Part shown: positions 1-12,164 of the stretch, in pieces
Layout: the number at the start of each line of letters is the position of its first letter
How positions within the stretch are numbered: the stretch's first letter is position 1
Assembly: GCA_010094045.1 (NCBI GenBank)
Contig: ML986864.1
Coordinates: forward strand, 1-36,616
Source: Lojkania enalia
Taxonomy: Eukaryota; Ascomycota; Dothideomycetes; Pleosporales
Length of the DNA stretch: 36,616 bases
Direction of reading: 5' to 3'
Translations under genes and position numbers: made by a program
The notes under the pieces: model-generated
The model's input: the letters and a program-made list of their open reading frames with translations, nothing else
The model's database searches: none
Told to the model about the DNA's origin: nothing

Positions 1-104
1 ATAAATATATAATATATAATATATAATAAATATATAATATATAATATATAATAAATATATAATATATAATATATAATAAATATATAATATATAATTATTT
101 CTTA
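1..104. repeat. 25-bp AT-only tandem satellite, about 4 copies
   Basis: The sequence is a tandem array made only of A and T. The marker TAAAT recurs at positions 2, 27, 52 and 77, giving a strict 25-bp period. The array starts at the window edge and may continue to the left. It directly precedes telomere-like sequence, which fits a subtelomeric satellite. It carries no coding signal. Confidence 0.85.
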
Positions 105-119
105 TAATTATAGAGAAAC

Positions 120-292
120 CTTATAGGGTATTTCTACCTTAATCTTATACCCTAGTACTAAGAACTCTACCCTAACCTTAACCTTAATACTAAGAACTTC
201 TATCTAACCTATACCCTAGCGCTAAAAACTCTACCTTAACTCTAACCCTAGCGCTAAGAACCCTAAACCTAACCTTAACCTAGGTAAGATAC
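120..292 (+). repeat. Degenerate telomere-like CCCTAA repeats
   Basis: Runs such as CCCTAACCTTAACCTTAA and AACCCTAG recur together with an interspersed GCGCTAAGAAC-type motif. CCCTAA is the C-rich strand of the usual fungal telomere repeat, and its orientation here is the one expected at a left chromosome end. The units are imperfect, so this is a decayed subtelomeric or interstitial telomeric block and not an active telomere. It ends just before a Copia fragment that starts abruptly at 316. Confidence 0.55.
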
Positions 293-315
293 TATATACT
301 CTATTTACCAGTCTA

Positions 316-2842
316 ACCTATACTATTAAACGTTTAGAAGAATATCTTATAGTTTTTATATTAATCTAAATACTATAGTATATTATCTAATATAGTAAAA
401 TCTTTACCCTAAATTAATATAGTATAGAATTTTTAATCTTAGTATTTAATATAAATACTATACCTACTATACTAAACTAGGCTAAAATATTAATACTATC
501 TTTTATCCGGATAATAAGTTCCTATGTAATATATATATTAAAAGGTAGAAATTCTCTAAAAAGAAGAAAGGTATAATATATATCTAGTTTAATAATAATA
601 ATAGAAGATATAAACGTTTTTTCTTTTATAGTATTTTATAGAGCCCTCTACCTTAATATTTAAAATTACTACTACTAATAATAGAGGCAGGTATAATAAT
701 AGAGGAAGATAATAAAGATTGGGAAATACTAGATAACTCCCTTAACGAAAATTTTAAAATTAAAGATAGTAAAATACTTATCAACTCTATACTATTAGAG
801 CTATAAGCTAATCTTACTATTATATCCTACTTTAAGAAAGGAAATTATTCTCTATTACCTTTATATCTCGATAGATAAGTCTATAATCTTTAATAAGCTC
901 TTACTTATTCTTAATAAGAACTTTAAGCTATAGAAAGTAAATAGGAAATTAACAGGAGTAATAGCTTAACAACCTCTATATTTTCGTCGTCTATCTCCCT
1001 TCAGGAAATAGCTAAAAAGAGGAAGATTACTATAGAGAAAGCTAGTAGGCCAACTATTTATATAATATTAGTTTTAGCTAACTTACTTAATCCTAAACTA
1101 TATAATAGGAAGACTATCTTAGCTTCTACTAAATAGAATTAGTAGGAGTAAGCTATATAAGATAAGTATAATAGCTTACTATAAAATAAGATATAAGAAG
1201 TTATAGATCGACTAATAAACCGCAAAATACTTACTAGTCGGTAGATCTTTAAGTAGAAATTTAATTTAGATAGAAAAGTTGTTTAGTATAAAGTAAGATT
1301 TATTATACGAGGCTTCTTATAGATATATAGCCTTAATTTTAATAAAATATACGCTTCTATTATTAAGTTAGTATCTTATTAAATACTCTTTATACTTTAA
1401 GCTTAATATAGCTGGAAGTACTACTAAATAGATATTAAGATAGTATTTCTTAATAGTAACCTTAAACACGAAATCTTCGTCGAATTATTAGAAGGTTATC
1501 TTAAAATAAGTAATTATATTCTTAAATTATACAAATCCTTATATAGACTAAAGTAGGTATTAAGATAGTAGTACTTTAAACTTAGGGCTTTCCTTAAAGA
1601 AAATAGTTGAAGAGTTTTAAACTTCGATTTATCCGAGTTTATTTAAGATAATAAAAACCTTATTAGAGAAGTTTATATTAATAATATTACTATCTTTAGT
1701 ATAAATAAAGGTTGAATTATAACTATAAAGGAATAATTAGCTTTATATTTTAATATAACGGATTTTAGTCTTTATATCTATAACTTAGAGATATATATAT
1801 ATTAAAAACTGAACGGTAATATCTATCTATATTAAGAATTATATATCTAATAGATTCTTAAATAATATAAACTAAAAGATATCTATCTATAAAAGATACC
1901 TATAAAAATAAACCTAAAATTAGCTAAGAATAATAGTTACTTCCAGCCTCTTAAATTTTAGCAATAATATTAATCTAAAGTTAGAGCTTTTAATTATATA
2001 ATAGTAGTTACCTATCTAGATATTACTAAAGTAGTAGGAGTTGTTTCTAAATTTTATATAAATCTAATAGAAGAATATATAAAAATAGTTAATAATATTT
2101 ATACTTATCTAAAATACACGCCTAATCTTAAGCTTTATTTTAAAAAGAACTATCTAGATAGAGAACTATATATTTATATTAATATAGACTAAACTAGATA
2201 TTTAGATACTTAAAGATTTATAATAGACTATATAGTTAAACTAGTAAGAAGTCCTGTATCATAGTTATCTTAAAGGTAAAGAACTATAGTAATATTAACC
2301 TATAAAGCCGAATATATAACTAGATATAAAGCTACTTAAGAGATTATCTAGATCTAAAATATAATTAATAACCTTTATATTAAAGTCTTAGAAGCTATAT
2401 TAACCCTACTTCTAATTAATAATAATACTATACTTAAGCTAACTTATAATTCTAAATTATATAACTATATAAAATATATTAAATTGAAATATTATTTCCT
2501 ATAAGAAATAACGCTTAGTAGAAGAATTAATATTTAAAGGGTTAGTACTAAAGATAATTTAGTAGATCTTCTTATAAAACTACTTTTAAGAGACGGTTAT
2601 AAGAATCTAGTAAACGGACTTAAGATAGATAAGAGCTCCTATACTAAACTTGCTACTTGCTATTAGTAGAAGAGTTGTTTCTAAATAGCATATAATAAAG
2701 TAGTATATATACCTACTAGGTATATATATTATAATAGAGTCTATAGCTTATCTACTTATAGAGGCTAGAATAATATATATATATATAAGTCCCTAGAAGC
2801 TTATAAGCTAATTAATATACTTAAAGAATTATATTTTTAACT
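316..2842 (+). mobile_element. Copia LTR retrotransposon, 5'-truncated copy A, RIP-degraded
   Basis: This is the 3' part of a Ty1/Copia element, matching 12784-15310 at a constant offset of 12468 bp. The visible differences between the copies are almost all C/T or G/A changes. It contains the RVT_2 reverse transcriptase (about 1200-1810), RNase H (about 2110-2610) and a 3' LTR. The part upstream (gag, protease, integrase and the Cys-rich array) is missing, because the sequence switches to telomere-like DNA at 315/316. In-frame TAA and TAG codons stand where Gln and Trp are expected. The reverse transcriptase YVDD box reads as Tyr-Ile-Asn-Asn. It is non-functional. Confidence 0.85.
2673..2842 (+). 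repeat. 3' LTR of Copia copy A (170 bp)
   Basis: It begins AGTTGTTTCTAAA and ends TTTTTAACT, the RIP form of an AGTTG...CAACT inverted end. It has the same length as the two LTRs at 8590-8759 and 15141-15310. It is followed by CTTTA (2843-2847), the RIP-altered copy of the target duplication CCTTA, and then by LINE sequence. Confidence 0.8.
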
Positions 2843-2847
2843 CTTTA

Positions 2848-5800
2848 TAGAAGACCTACCTATAGAAGACTCTATACTTCTATTATCCTACTATTAATAA
2901 GAATATATGCTTATTATTCTATATAGAAGTCCTATACCTACTATATAATCTTCTCTAGGATCTATTACTACCACAATCTTCTAATCTCTAGCTTAGTAGC
3001 TATATTATTATATACTCCCTTAACATCGAATAAAACTAGTAATAGTATCTTCTTTCCACGCTAAGCCTTAAATATATTCTTATAGAGGTATAATAGTATA
3101 TATATTATTACCCTCTACTTCTATACGCTAAAGTATATTTTAGATAAAAAACTATACTCCTCTACTAGGTATACTATCCTCTTAACTACTAGCAACTCGA
3201 GCGCCTTATCTAGTATTAGTAATAGTAAGATTGGCTAGTAGTTGTTAACTATTATATAGTCTTTTCTATTTAGCTTTTATAGCAGTACAATCTTTATAAC
3301 CTTCTACCTCTTTAGTATCTTTTCTAGTTTAAGAGATCTCGTAAATAGCTGTATAATCTTATTACTTAGGACCAGCTACAGCTCTCTTTATACTCTTACT
3401 AGTAGACTATCTCTTTCTAGCGCCTTATTTGGGTTTACTCTAAAAATAGCTGCTTTTATCTTATATTTAGCTATCGGCTCGCAGTAGAGTTAATTATATA
3501 TTATTAGCGTCTCCTTATACTCGTATAACAGTAGGCTAGGGAAGAATATATAGAGCAGCTCTTATCCTATCTCTTTATCCTCTATAGTAATTCCTCCCTC
3601 TTAGCTAGTCTTTTAGATTAGTAGTATTCTAGTAAATAAGCTACTTGCCTAAGAATCTAGATATTTAGCTATCTTCTATATATTATTATTGTTATTGAGG
3701 AATACTTCCTAGTATTACTTGCGGTACCGTTGGATTGTCCTATAGAAGAGTCTTTTTACTCTCATCACTGTATTATATAGTTCTATATCCTCTCTTCTTT
3801 ACCGCCGTATTATATATACTCTATTTCTCTAGTATATATATAACTTTCTTAGCGCTGTAAAGTCCTTACTCTACTATTATTTTATATACCGCGACGATCT
3901 TACCCTTAAATAGTATATTTCTACCGCCTTAGTCGCCTATTATATAAGCTGGCTAGCTATCTCCTTAATATCTTCTATTAGAAAGCCTACTTTCTTTTCT
4001 TACTTAACTATCTATCAAATCTTATCCCACAGCGCGTTCTTAAATAGTAGCTTTTCTTAACTTTCTTTCTCGTCTATATTTATATAGAAGCGCGTCTATA
4101 TAGCTCTATAGTCTAACCTATATTTATATTCCTAGATTAAGTACTTAACTAGGTCCCCTACTAACCCGGCTATTATAAGTATTAGGTTAATAGTTAATAA
4201 GCGTCCTGTATTGCTAATAAATATAGTTAATTCTACTAGTAGAAGGCTTTATAATAATAGCTCTACTATAAAGTTAATAATTAGTATACTATCCTCTTAG
4301 CTTACTATACTATTAATATAACTTCCTCTCTATAGTAGATTATATCGGTTAAAGTTGCTAGTAACTATTACCTCTATATACGGGTTGTATAGTCGCTCCT
4401 ACTATACCAGCCTATTAATTACCTATAGTTTATTACTAAGTTCTTCTAGATTTTCCTCTCTAGTTCTTATTAATAAAGATATATCTAGAATATATATTAA
4501 TACTATTATTAGTTTTCTTCTACTTATATATACTCGTATAGCTATAATATCTGCTAAGTCTATATATAACTATATAGCCTTAATATCTTTTAATGTTTAG
4601 ATATACGTTTAAACTAGATACTATCCTTCTTATCTACTATATAGTATATATATTATCTAGCGTAGATTCGTGTTATATAGTACTACTTCTCCCTCTTCTA
4701 GAAAGTATCTAAGTTCCTACCGTAGAATAAAGTAAAAGTTGGCTAGTATTATATTATTATAAAGCGCGTACTACGCTTCTCTAGTTCTTTTTATATTTGT
4801 CTAAAGAATCTAGAGTTCTCTATTTATAGTATTAACGTATAAGGATCCTATCTATCTCTTTCCTAAATTCTAGATATTCTTAGTATAATACTTAATACGG
4901 GCCTTAGTAGTTAATATATTACAGGTTAACTGTTTTATAATATAAATACCTTTCTTACCTATATATCTCATATACCTCTTATTATATATAGTTTCTTACT
5001 CTATATCTAAACCTCCTATATTTATAGTAGGCTACTAGTATACGTCGCTCCTTAAATTGTAAAACTATAATACCCCCTCCTCTAAACGTTATACTATTTA
5101 ACTTTAGCAGCTTCTTAACCTCCTCCTTTATTACTACTTTAACTACTACTGATATATACTATCCTCTAGGCCTTAGTTACCCTAGCTATTATATTATATA
5201 TACCTCTACTCTGTTTTCTATACCGAATCGTTCTATTATTAACCTACTTACTTTACTACTCTCTATATCTATAGCTAAAGCTACCTTAATTTAGTCTACT
5301 TTTACTAGATACTACTTAGGTCCTACTAGCCTTATACTTAGTAGGGTTAGTTTAAGCTAGTCTACTATTACCTACTAGACTGCTACCTCCTTATTCTTAT
5401 TAACTAAGAACTTAATTACACTTATATTATTATTCGTTTACTATATATAGAAGTCTTTTACTATTATTTCTTTAAGACTTTTAACGCTATTTATACTTTA
5501 CTAAATCGCTTGCTTAACCGCCTCTATAGTTACTACCTTCTCTATTATATCGTCTCTTATCTAGCTAACATCAATTACTAGCTGTTATTTATTCTCCTTA
5601 TTAACCCTTCCTCTATTTGTTAACCTTAAATGCCTTATACCTAATCCTACCTACTATCTACTAGTTATAACTATAGCTTATATATATCTTAATAGCGCTT
5701 CGGTTAAATAGATATTAAACTATATTTAAAGAGAGTATATAGTTTTATATAACTCTATAATCTAGTCTTTAAAATTCTATTATTCTACTTAAAATATTAT

Positions 5801-6310
5801 ACAGTCGCTTTAAATGTTTTTAATAATCTTATTCTAGTTTATAATAATATTGTTTTATTATACTATTATCTATTTTAAACTTATAATAAGTTTAGCTAGC
5901 TCTCCTATCCTAGTACTACTACTATTAAGAGCTTATCGAGAAGAAATCTATATATATCTAGTATAAGGTAGTAGTAGTTTATATTACTCTAGATATTACT
6001 ATATACTATTAGGTTTCTCGTTCTACAGTAACAGTAGTACTATAGCTCTATACTCAGCTTATATAGATTAGCTTACTGTTACCTTTATTATTAGGGGCTA
6101 CTACAATATATTAGATACTTTTATTATCTACCTCCTAGTATGTTTTACTAGCATAGGGGGTAGTATTAATAGATTATAGTTAGAATCTAATATCGCTATT
6201 AGGGCTTTAATATAAGGTTTAGTAGTCTGGGTAGACTATCTTATAATAGGAACTAGTTAAGCAAGTGTCTGCGGTTCGAGTAAAAGAATATCCGAGATAA
6301 ATATCTATAT
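2848..6310 (-). mobile_element. LINE copy 1 (Tad1-like), 5' half only, RIP-degraded
   Basis: On the minus strand this is the 5' half of a non-LTR retrotransposon: ORF1, the APE-type endonuclease and the first part of the reverse transcriptase. It is homologous to 15316-18790 and 21061-24533. It stops at 2848 inside the reverse transcriptase, where Copia copy A begins. The matching 3' half would lie left of the window or has been lost. The endonuclease region corresponding to Asn-Phe-Asn...Gly-Gly lies near 4330. Every reading frame is broken. The longest plus-strand open frame here (4355-4600) is antisense to the element and is not a gene. Confidence 0.75.
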
Positions 6311-6375
6311 ATATATAGTTATAATTCGCCTCTTCCTCAACTCTTAACGTATATATATATATATATTCTATTATA
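6300..6375. repeat. LINE 1 / LINE 2 junction with a (TA)n tract
   Basis: The 5' end of LINE 1 (near 6310) is separated from the 3' end of LINE 2 by a short spacer and an alternating TA tract at about 6350-6366. The matching site at 18818-18840 is part TA and part TG, and at 32319-32332 it is pure GT. This tract therefore looks like a (TG)n LINE tail turned into (TA)n by RIP. The spacers at 6328 and 18802 share a CGCC..TC..C.CTTAA pattern. Confidence 0.6.
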
Positions 6376-8589
6376 ACTATATACCCTATAGGTATAGGCT
6401 GTTATAAAGCGCTAGTTATATATATTATACTTCCTTATGCCTGCTCCATTTTAAAAGCTAACTATAAAACCTGCTTATCTAATACCTAACCTTATACTTA
6501 ATAAAGGAGAGAAAAAGAAAGTAATATACTACTGTATATAGGACAAGCTATATAGCTAGTTATAGCCTCGCGTCTGTAGGGTATTTCCGGCGTTATATAC
6601 CTCTTAATTAGCAGTATACTAGCTGAGGCGCGTTTATAGACAGCTCATTATTCTACGCTTATAAGGCAGAAGAGGAAACCCTTAGCTGCCTCCGCTTATC
6701 TACTTCCTCTTATCTCTACTTACTTTATCTTATACCTTTAATTATAGCCGCTCTATACTCTTTGCAAATTTAATTGTCGCCCTAACTACTTCTATATCTA
6801 GCTTCTAGTGCTAAATTAGTCTGTCTATATTCTACCTACTTTCCTCTTATCTACTCGAGTACTTTCCTAGCATGTATAATAGCTCGCTAAACTACTATCT
6901 ATGCTACTATTATAGCTTAGCTCTTTACTATCTCTACCTTCTATATAAGAAGAGAAAGTATACTATTAACTCTTTATATCTATACTTATATATTATAGTA
7001 TCTACAGCCTTAATCTTATAAAGATACTTGTTAAAGAATATTTTACCCGTCTATAGCTATATAATAATAGCTACCTTGTTACTATTTAGCTGTTAGTATA
7101 TTTCTATTAACTTGCCTAGATAGAATACCGTATTAATCTTCTGCGTAAACTTTCTCTTCTCTTTCTATTTTAGTAGAGGCGGTCCTATTATCACGTTAGC
7201 TCTTTCTAGTACCAACTGTATTAGATACTATAGTACTCTATCATACTGTAATAGCTGCTCGCTTTCTTCTCTTATTACTTCTTTTACTAGTCTATCTACC
7301 TACTTATTTCCCTTAATTCCTACATATTCTAGGATCTAATATAGTATAATATTAATTATCTAAAGTTTCTTAATAATCTCTATTATAGTAATTTAATATA
7401 CGCTAGCTCGCTAACTACATACTAATAGGAGTACTAATTATAAGTTAGAGAAGATTCTAATACTTAATACTAGTATAGGCCGACCGTCTCTATTAAGGGC
7501 TATATATAACGGGCCCTATAGCCAGTTAGTAGCTTTACTAATTACTAGTAGTTTGGTTAGGTATACGTCCGTCTAGTCTAAGCTTACTACTATCTTTAAG
7601 ACGTAAATTTACGATAGTCTGGTATATACTCTAATACCTACTCTATTATTCTATACTAATACGTCTATATATATATCTACCCGTTCTAGCTAATAGTCTC
7701 CTATAATAGCTCGTGCCTACTCTTTATTCTTATATATTACTATCTTAGGTCGCTCTACCTATAGTAGGTATATATATAGCTTAACTTTAAGTATTATATC
7801 TATCCAGACGTCTATATATATCTCTACTACCCTTATAAGTAGGGATCGATACTTTATATATAGTTGTTGTTGCTTAAGTATCTAGTAGGGATGTAACTAA
7901 CCTAGCTTATAGATTAAGACCTAGAATGCAATTGTTTACTTCTTTAATCTCTATTCTATAGAGAATAGGCCTACCTCTACCTCTACTACGGATAGGGCTA
8001 CTATATAGAATCCTCTAATTACTACTTGCGCTGTAATCCTCTATAACTATAAAAGAAGCTACTTTATATTATACGTCGCGATTAGGTACTATACTAGTAA
8101 TATATAGTCTACTACTAGTAGTACTATACTCTATACTAGCTGCTTAACTACTTTAGGTTATAGTTCTTTCATCCTATATAGCGCTAGCGCTACTTTTGTC
8201 GCTTTACCTACTTTATCTACTAGATAGACCTTAAACCTTAGCTCCTTATCTAGTATAATACCTAGTAGCTTAACTTTATCTTTTAGTATAATCTCCTTTC
8301 CTTTAAACTATAGTAGTATTGTACTATCCCTATCTACCGCTTTATATCGTATAAGGTAAATAAAACTCGTTTTAGTTACCTTAAACTAGGCTCTGCTAGT
8401 ATACTCTTACTTCTCTAATATCGGAATTACTTCGTCCTAGATAATCCGTGTATTCTCTTTAGCTGACTATCCTATAACCTATGCTGAGTAGTTGTTAACA
8501 AATACTATTAAGCTGTTATATTATAGAGCGCTTTATACTAGGTCTATATTAAAGAAGAGAAAAAGAATAGAAGTAAGCGCGGATCCTTA
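6350..8589 (-). mobile_element. LINE copy 2, 3' half (reverse transcriptase end, RNase H, 3' UTR)
   Basis: Minus-strand sequence homologous to 18818-21060 and 32319-34554. It encodes the reverse transcriptase from motif B onward, an RNase H region, and a 3' end rich in alternating dinucleotides. The reverse transcriptase motif C at 8491-8502 reads Phe-Val-Asn-Asn, whereas LINE 3 keeps Phe-Ile-Asp-Asp, so the catalytic aspartates were lost by G-to-A changes on the coding strand. It stops at 8589 where Copia copy B is inserted; the other half resumes at 15316. The 3'-terminal 300 bp (6400-6700) is less mutated than the rest. Confidence 0.8.
8585..8589. repeat. Target site duplication of Copia copy B, left (CCTTA)
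   Basis: CCTTA lies immediately left of the 5' LTR. The right copy (15311-15315) is CTTTA, differing by one C-to-T. The uninterrupted LINE 3 reads GGATCCTTATAGAAG at the same place, which confirms the pre-insertion site and a 5-bp duplication. Confidence 0.8.
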
Positions 8590-8759
8590 AATTATTTCTA
8601 AATAGTATATAATAAGGTAGTATATATACCTAATAGGTATATACGCTATAATAGAGTCTATAGCTTATCTACTTATAGAGGCTGGAATAATATATATATA
8701 TATAAGTCCCTAGAAGCCTATAAGCTAATTAATATACTTAAAGAATTATATTTTCAACT
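8590..8759 (+). repeat. 5' LTR of Copia copy B
   Basis: 170 bp, starting AATTATTTC (RIP form of AGTTGTTTC) and ending TTTTCAACT. The ends AGTTG/CAACT are perfect inverted repeats once G-to-A changes are allowed for. It is homologous to the LTRs at 2673-2842 and 15141-15310. Confidence 0.85.
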
Positions 8760-8775
8760 AGTTATAAGCCTAATT
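8760..8775 (+). other. Probable primer binding site of Copia copy B
   Basis: Directly after the 5' LTR the sequence reads AGTTATAAGCC, possibly GGTTAT-AGCC before RIP. This is the expected place for a tRNA-complementary primer site. The tRNA cannot be assigned because of the mutations. Confidence 0.4.
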
Positions 8776-8879
8776 ATATATACCGTACCCTTTTAGTAAT
8801 AGTTTAAATATAGTCTTTAAGAAGTTAAACTTTTACAGCTATAGCTAGTATTAAACTTACTAATAAATCCGTTAAAGTA

Positions 8880-9860
8880 TAGGTTAAAGTATTTTAAAGT
8901 TAGGAAAATTACCTTATATAGAAGCGCGACCTAAAGTTTATCGCTGAGGTAAATAATATCTAGAATATCCTTACTAGAGAAGAGACTATCTAAAATAAGC
9001 TAACGTAACCAACCTTTTCTAGCGTTCTAACTTAAGCTAAACCAGCTAAGAAATCGAACGGTAAAGACGCTAACCTAACTAGTAGTAGTATAGAGGCTTA
9101 AACAAGCGATCAGCTAAGTCTTATTATCTAGTTTTATAAGCTCGATCTTAACGAATACGAAAAATAGTAGAAATATCTTCGATATATATAAAGCCTCCTA
9201 TCTACTACTATTAATACAGCCCTTTAAGGATGTATTAAAGATAAAGAGAACCTATAGTAGGTAATAGAGAAGCTTAAGGGACTTTATAAGATAAATAATA
9301 CTTACGCTCTAGATATAACTCTAGGAAAAATTAAACAACTTAAGTTTAAAGGATTAGTATCTAATCTTATTAATACTCTTAAAACCCTATAATAAGATAT
9401 TATTAACTTTAAAGGTACTTTCAGTAATAAACAACTTATATTAAAGGTTATACGCTTTCTACTAAACCGTTTTAATAGATTTCTAAATACCTGGAACTTT
9501 TTAGCTAGAATAGCTGCCCTTCTACGCGACCTAGTAACTCTCTACAGACATCTTTTAGGAGTAGAGGTATAACTAGCGTTAGAAAAGGATAATAAAGAGA
9601 GTATAGTAAAGAATAAGGGAAGATAAAGAAAAGACCAACAACTCTATAAAGGATATAATAAGTAGGGTACCTATAATAAATTAAAATACTGGATCGTATA
9701 CCCTAAACTTAGGGAGAATAAATTTAATAAATATAAGGAAGCCTTAAAATAGTTTAAAAGATAGGTTAATACTATCTAAAATATAGGATTTAAAGATTAC
9801 CCCAAACCTTAGTTATAATATAGTCCTAAGCACCCTAGTAGAATTATAGCTACTACTATA
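8880..9860 (+). pseudogene. Copia gag region (RIP-degraded)
   Basis: In frame with the rest of the polyprotein, this stretch reads as a gag-like helical protein. A conserved-looking run at 9138-9180 includes Lys-Leu-Asp-Leu-Asn-Glu-Tyr, followed by a Leu/Lys-rich segment to about 9560 that resembles the UBN2-type gag of Copia elements. Near 9655-9720 a Tyr/Asn-rich segment ending in Trp-Ile-Val-Tyr-Pro-Lys-Leu-Arg probably reflects a damaged zinc knuckle. Many Gln/Trp codons are stops. No intact start codon was identified. The assignment rests on position and composition more than on invariant residues. Confidence 0.6.
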
Positions 9861-10064
9861 CTCTACTATAATAAATAGGAAGTAATATATATAAATGCTA
9901 GATTAAGTAATAAGATAATAAACCTAGACAAAAATTCCTCTATAAAGAACGAAACTAATATCCCAGAATATAATAATCTAGGTAACTCTCTATATCTAGA
10001 AAGGCTATAACTTATAAATAGTCTTAATCTACAAACAATAATACTACTTAAAAATAATATAGTA

Positions 10065-10500
10065 GAATAAAGCTCTAAATAAATTATTAACTTAGGTATA
10101 AATATCTATATTATAAATAATAAAGAATAGTTTTCTAAATTCTAGAAAATAATATATACTATTAGAACTGTAAATAATAGTAGCCTATATATTAAAGGAG
10201 CTAGAACTATACTCCTCTAGCTAACTACTAATAGTAATAAACTAGTTAAGCTAGAGCTGTATAATATAGCCTATACTTAAGACGCTAGATATAATATTCT
10301 ATTACTCTCTTAGATTGCTGAAAAAGTAAAGCTTATAGAAGTCTAGGGGATTAAAGGAATATCTATTAGAACTACTAAAGGTTTTAAAATTAGCTATACT
10401 AGCCTAATTAATAGACTCTTTTACTTATAAATTAACCTACTAGAATACCTAAATAACCTCTAACTAAATTAAGGAGAACTAATTTTACTATAAGTAAACA
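10065..10500 (+). pseudogene. Copia aspartic protease region (RIP-degraded)
   Basis: At about 10080-10125 the frame reads stop-Ile-Ile-Asn-Leu-Gly-Ile-Asn-Ile, matching the retroviral-type aspartic protease pattern W-(I/V)-(I/V)-D-S-G once Trp-to-stop and Asp-to-Asn changes are allowed for. The catalytic Asp codon is now Asn, so the enzyme would be dead even without the stops. The downstream segment, with repeated Gly/Leu-Leu motifs, fits the remaining protease fold and the linker to the pre-integrase domain. Confidence 0.65.
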
Positions 10501-10589
10501 GTATAAGAGATATAGAAGTAGTAGAATAAGACTCTACGCGAACTCTAGACTAACAGCTTCTACTAGGAGTTTAGCTACCTTTTATTATA

Positions 10590-11560
10590 TCTCTACTTAA
10601 TTACGACAACCTAGTCTAGAAATAGTATAGATAAATAGGATACTTTAGCGTTTAGAGCTTAAGAGATCTCCTTAAAGTAAGTAATAGTATTAATCTAACT
10701 AATAAACAATTATAGGTAAAATTAGATACTATCTATCCTATCTATACTACTACTAAAGTAGTAAATAGAATCTCTAGAGATCTAGCAACTCGATAAGCTA
10801 TAAATCTAAGGGAAATAATATATATAGATATATAGAGACTATATCTAGTTAGTATATAAAATAATATAGTATATATTCTAGCTATAATAGATAATATAAC
10901 TCGTTTTATCTGGTTAGTAAGATATATAACTAAGGATAAGATTCTAGAAGTCTTTTAATACCTTTACTAAACTATTAAAAAACGGAATAATATAATAATT
11001 CGCGTATACCAACTTAACAATAAATTTCTACTTTATAGAGAACTTCAGGACTAGTTCTAGTAATATATAATCTCTCTAGAGAACTTAGTACCCTATATAT
11101 ACTATATAAATAGTATTATAGAAAGAGGTTTTTATATAAATAAAGAACAAGTATTAGTAATACTATAAGAAGTAATAAATAGCGTCTTATTAACAATTTC
11201 TAAGATATTTAGTATACATATAGAAGAAGTAATAAGGAATATTTCTCTATTAGAAATACTATAGGTTAAAGCTTTTTTATATACAATCTAGATTAAAAAT
11301 AGATTACTATTATAGGTCCTTAAAGAGAAAATAATACTATAAGAAGCGTTCTATAAACTTAAACTAAACTTTAATATTAAGTAGATCTTCAGCAGTCGGG
11401 TCTATATTACCTATCTACTAGAGTATAGATAAAAAACTCTTCTCTAACTATAAGAATAGATTAGGTATTTTATTAGTTTTAAAACTAAAGCTTTACTAAG
11501 AATCTAGTATCTAGATAAGAAACGTGTTATATATATTACTGTACTATATATTAATAATAG
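10590..11560 (+). pseudogene. Copia pre-integrase and integrase region (RIP-degraded)
   Basis: The frame starts with the GAG-pre-integrase signature (Trp...His-Arg...Leu-Gly-His type, here with stops and Tyr) at about 10612-10670, ending in Ser-Leu-Arg-Asp-Leu-Leu-Lys. The integrase core follows: a run near 10880-10970 reading Ala-Ile-Ile-Asp-Asn-Ile-Thr-Arg-Phe-Ile, where Asp-Asp is expected, then Val-Tyr-Gln-Leu-Asn-Asn-Lys. The domain closes near 11430-11540 with the Tyr-Phe-Ile-Ser-Phe...Arg-Val-Ile-Tyr-Ile pattern of Copia integrase C-termini. Several acidic residues have become Asn and several Trp/Gln have become stops, as expected from RIP. Confidence 0.75.
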
Positions 11561-12164
11561 GTAAAGCTAGACTAATAACTATAATAGTAAAACCCTCTCT
11601 AATTAAATTCTAATTACTAAAATAACCTTAGATAATAATACTTTAGATAATAAGTTAACTTTAGAAATACCCTTCTAACTATATATAAGTAGTCTAGAAA
11701 GTTTATATAACTCTATATAAACTAGTTTATAAGTCTCTTACTACTTAACCTAAAATACTTCTAAAACCTTTTCTTACTTTATATAGATTAATTATAATAC
11801 TATATATTACCCTAAAGAGGATAGTAATAACTAGATATATCTATATTTAGATAATTTATCTAAGACTTAAAGCTAGTCTTTAAGTACCCTCTTAGATATT
11901 AAACTAGATAATAACTAAGAAGAAGTATATAAAATAGGCTCTATATATAAAGCGTTTTTAGAAGCTAGTATTAACTATAATATATAGAATAATATTTATA
12001 CCGTTTACAACTCCTAAAATAGAATTATACTATAAGTAAATATACTTACTAGATAAGGTATACGCCTATTAAATAGTAGCATCTATATATAATATGTAAA
12101 ACCAAGCGTATTACCGCTAATAAGAAAAAGGAAAAGATACCTCTAAGGTTAACTACTATAAGAT

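Noticed and set aside
4355..4600. 81-codon plus-strand open frame in the AT-rich region
   Set aside because: It is antisense to the LINE 1 endonuclease region and recurs as a paralogue at 16853-17068. Its Ile/Ser/Tyr-rich composition reflects RIP-generated TA-rich DNA, not a protein.
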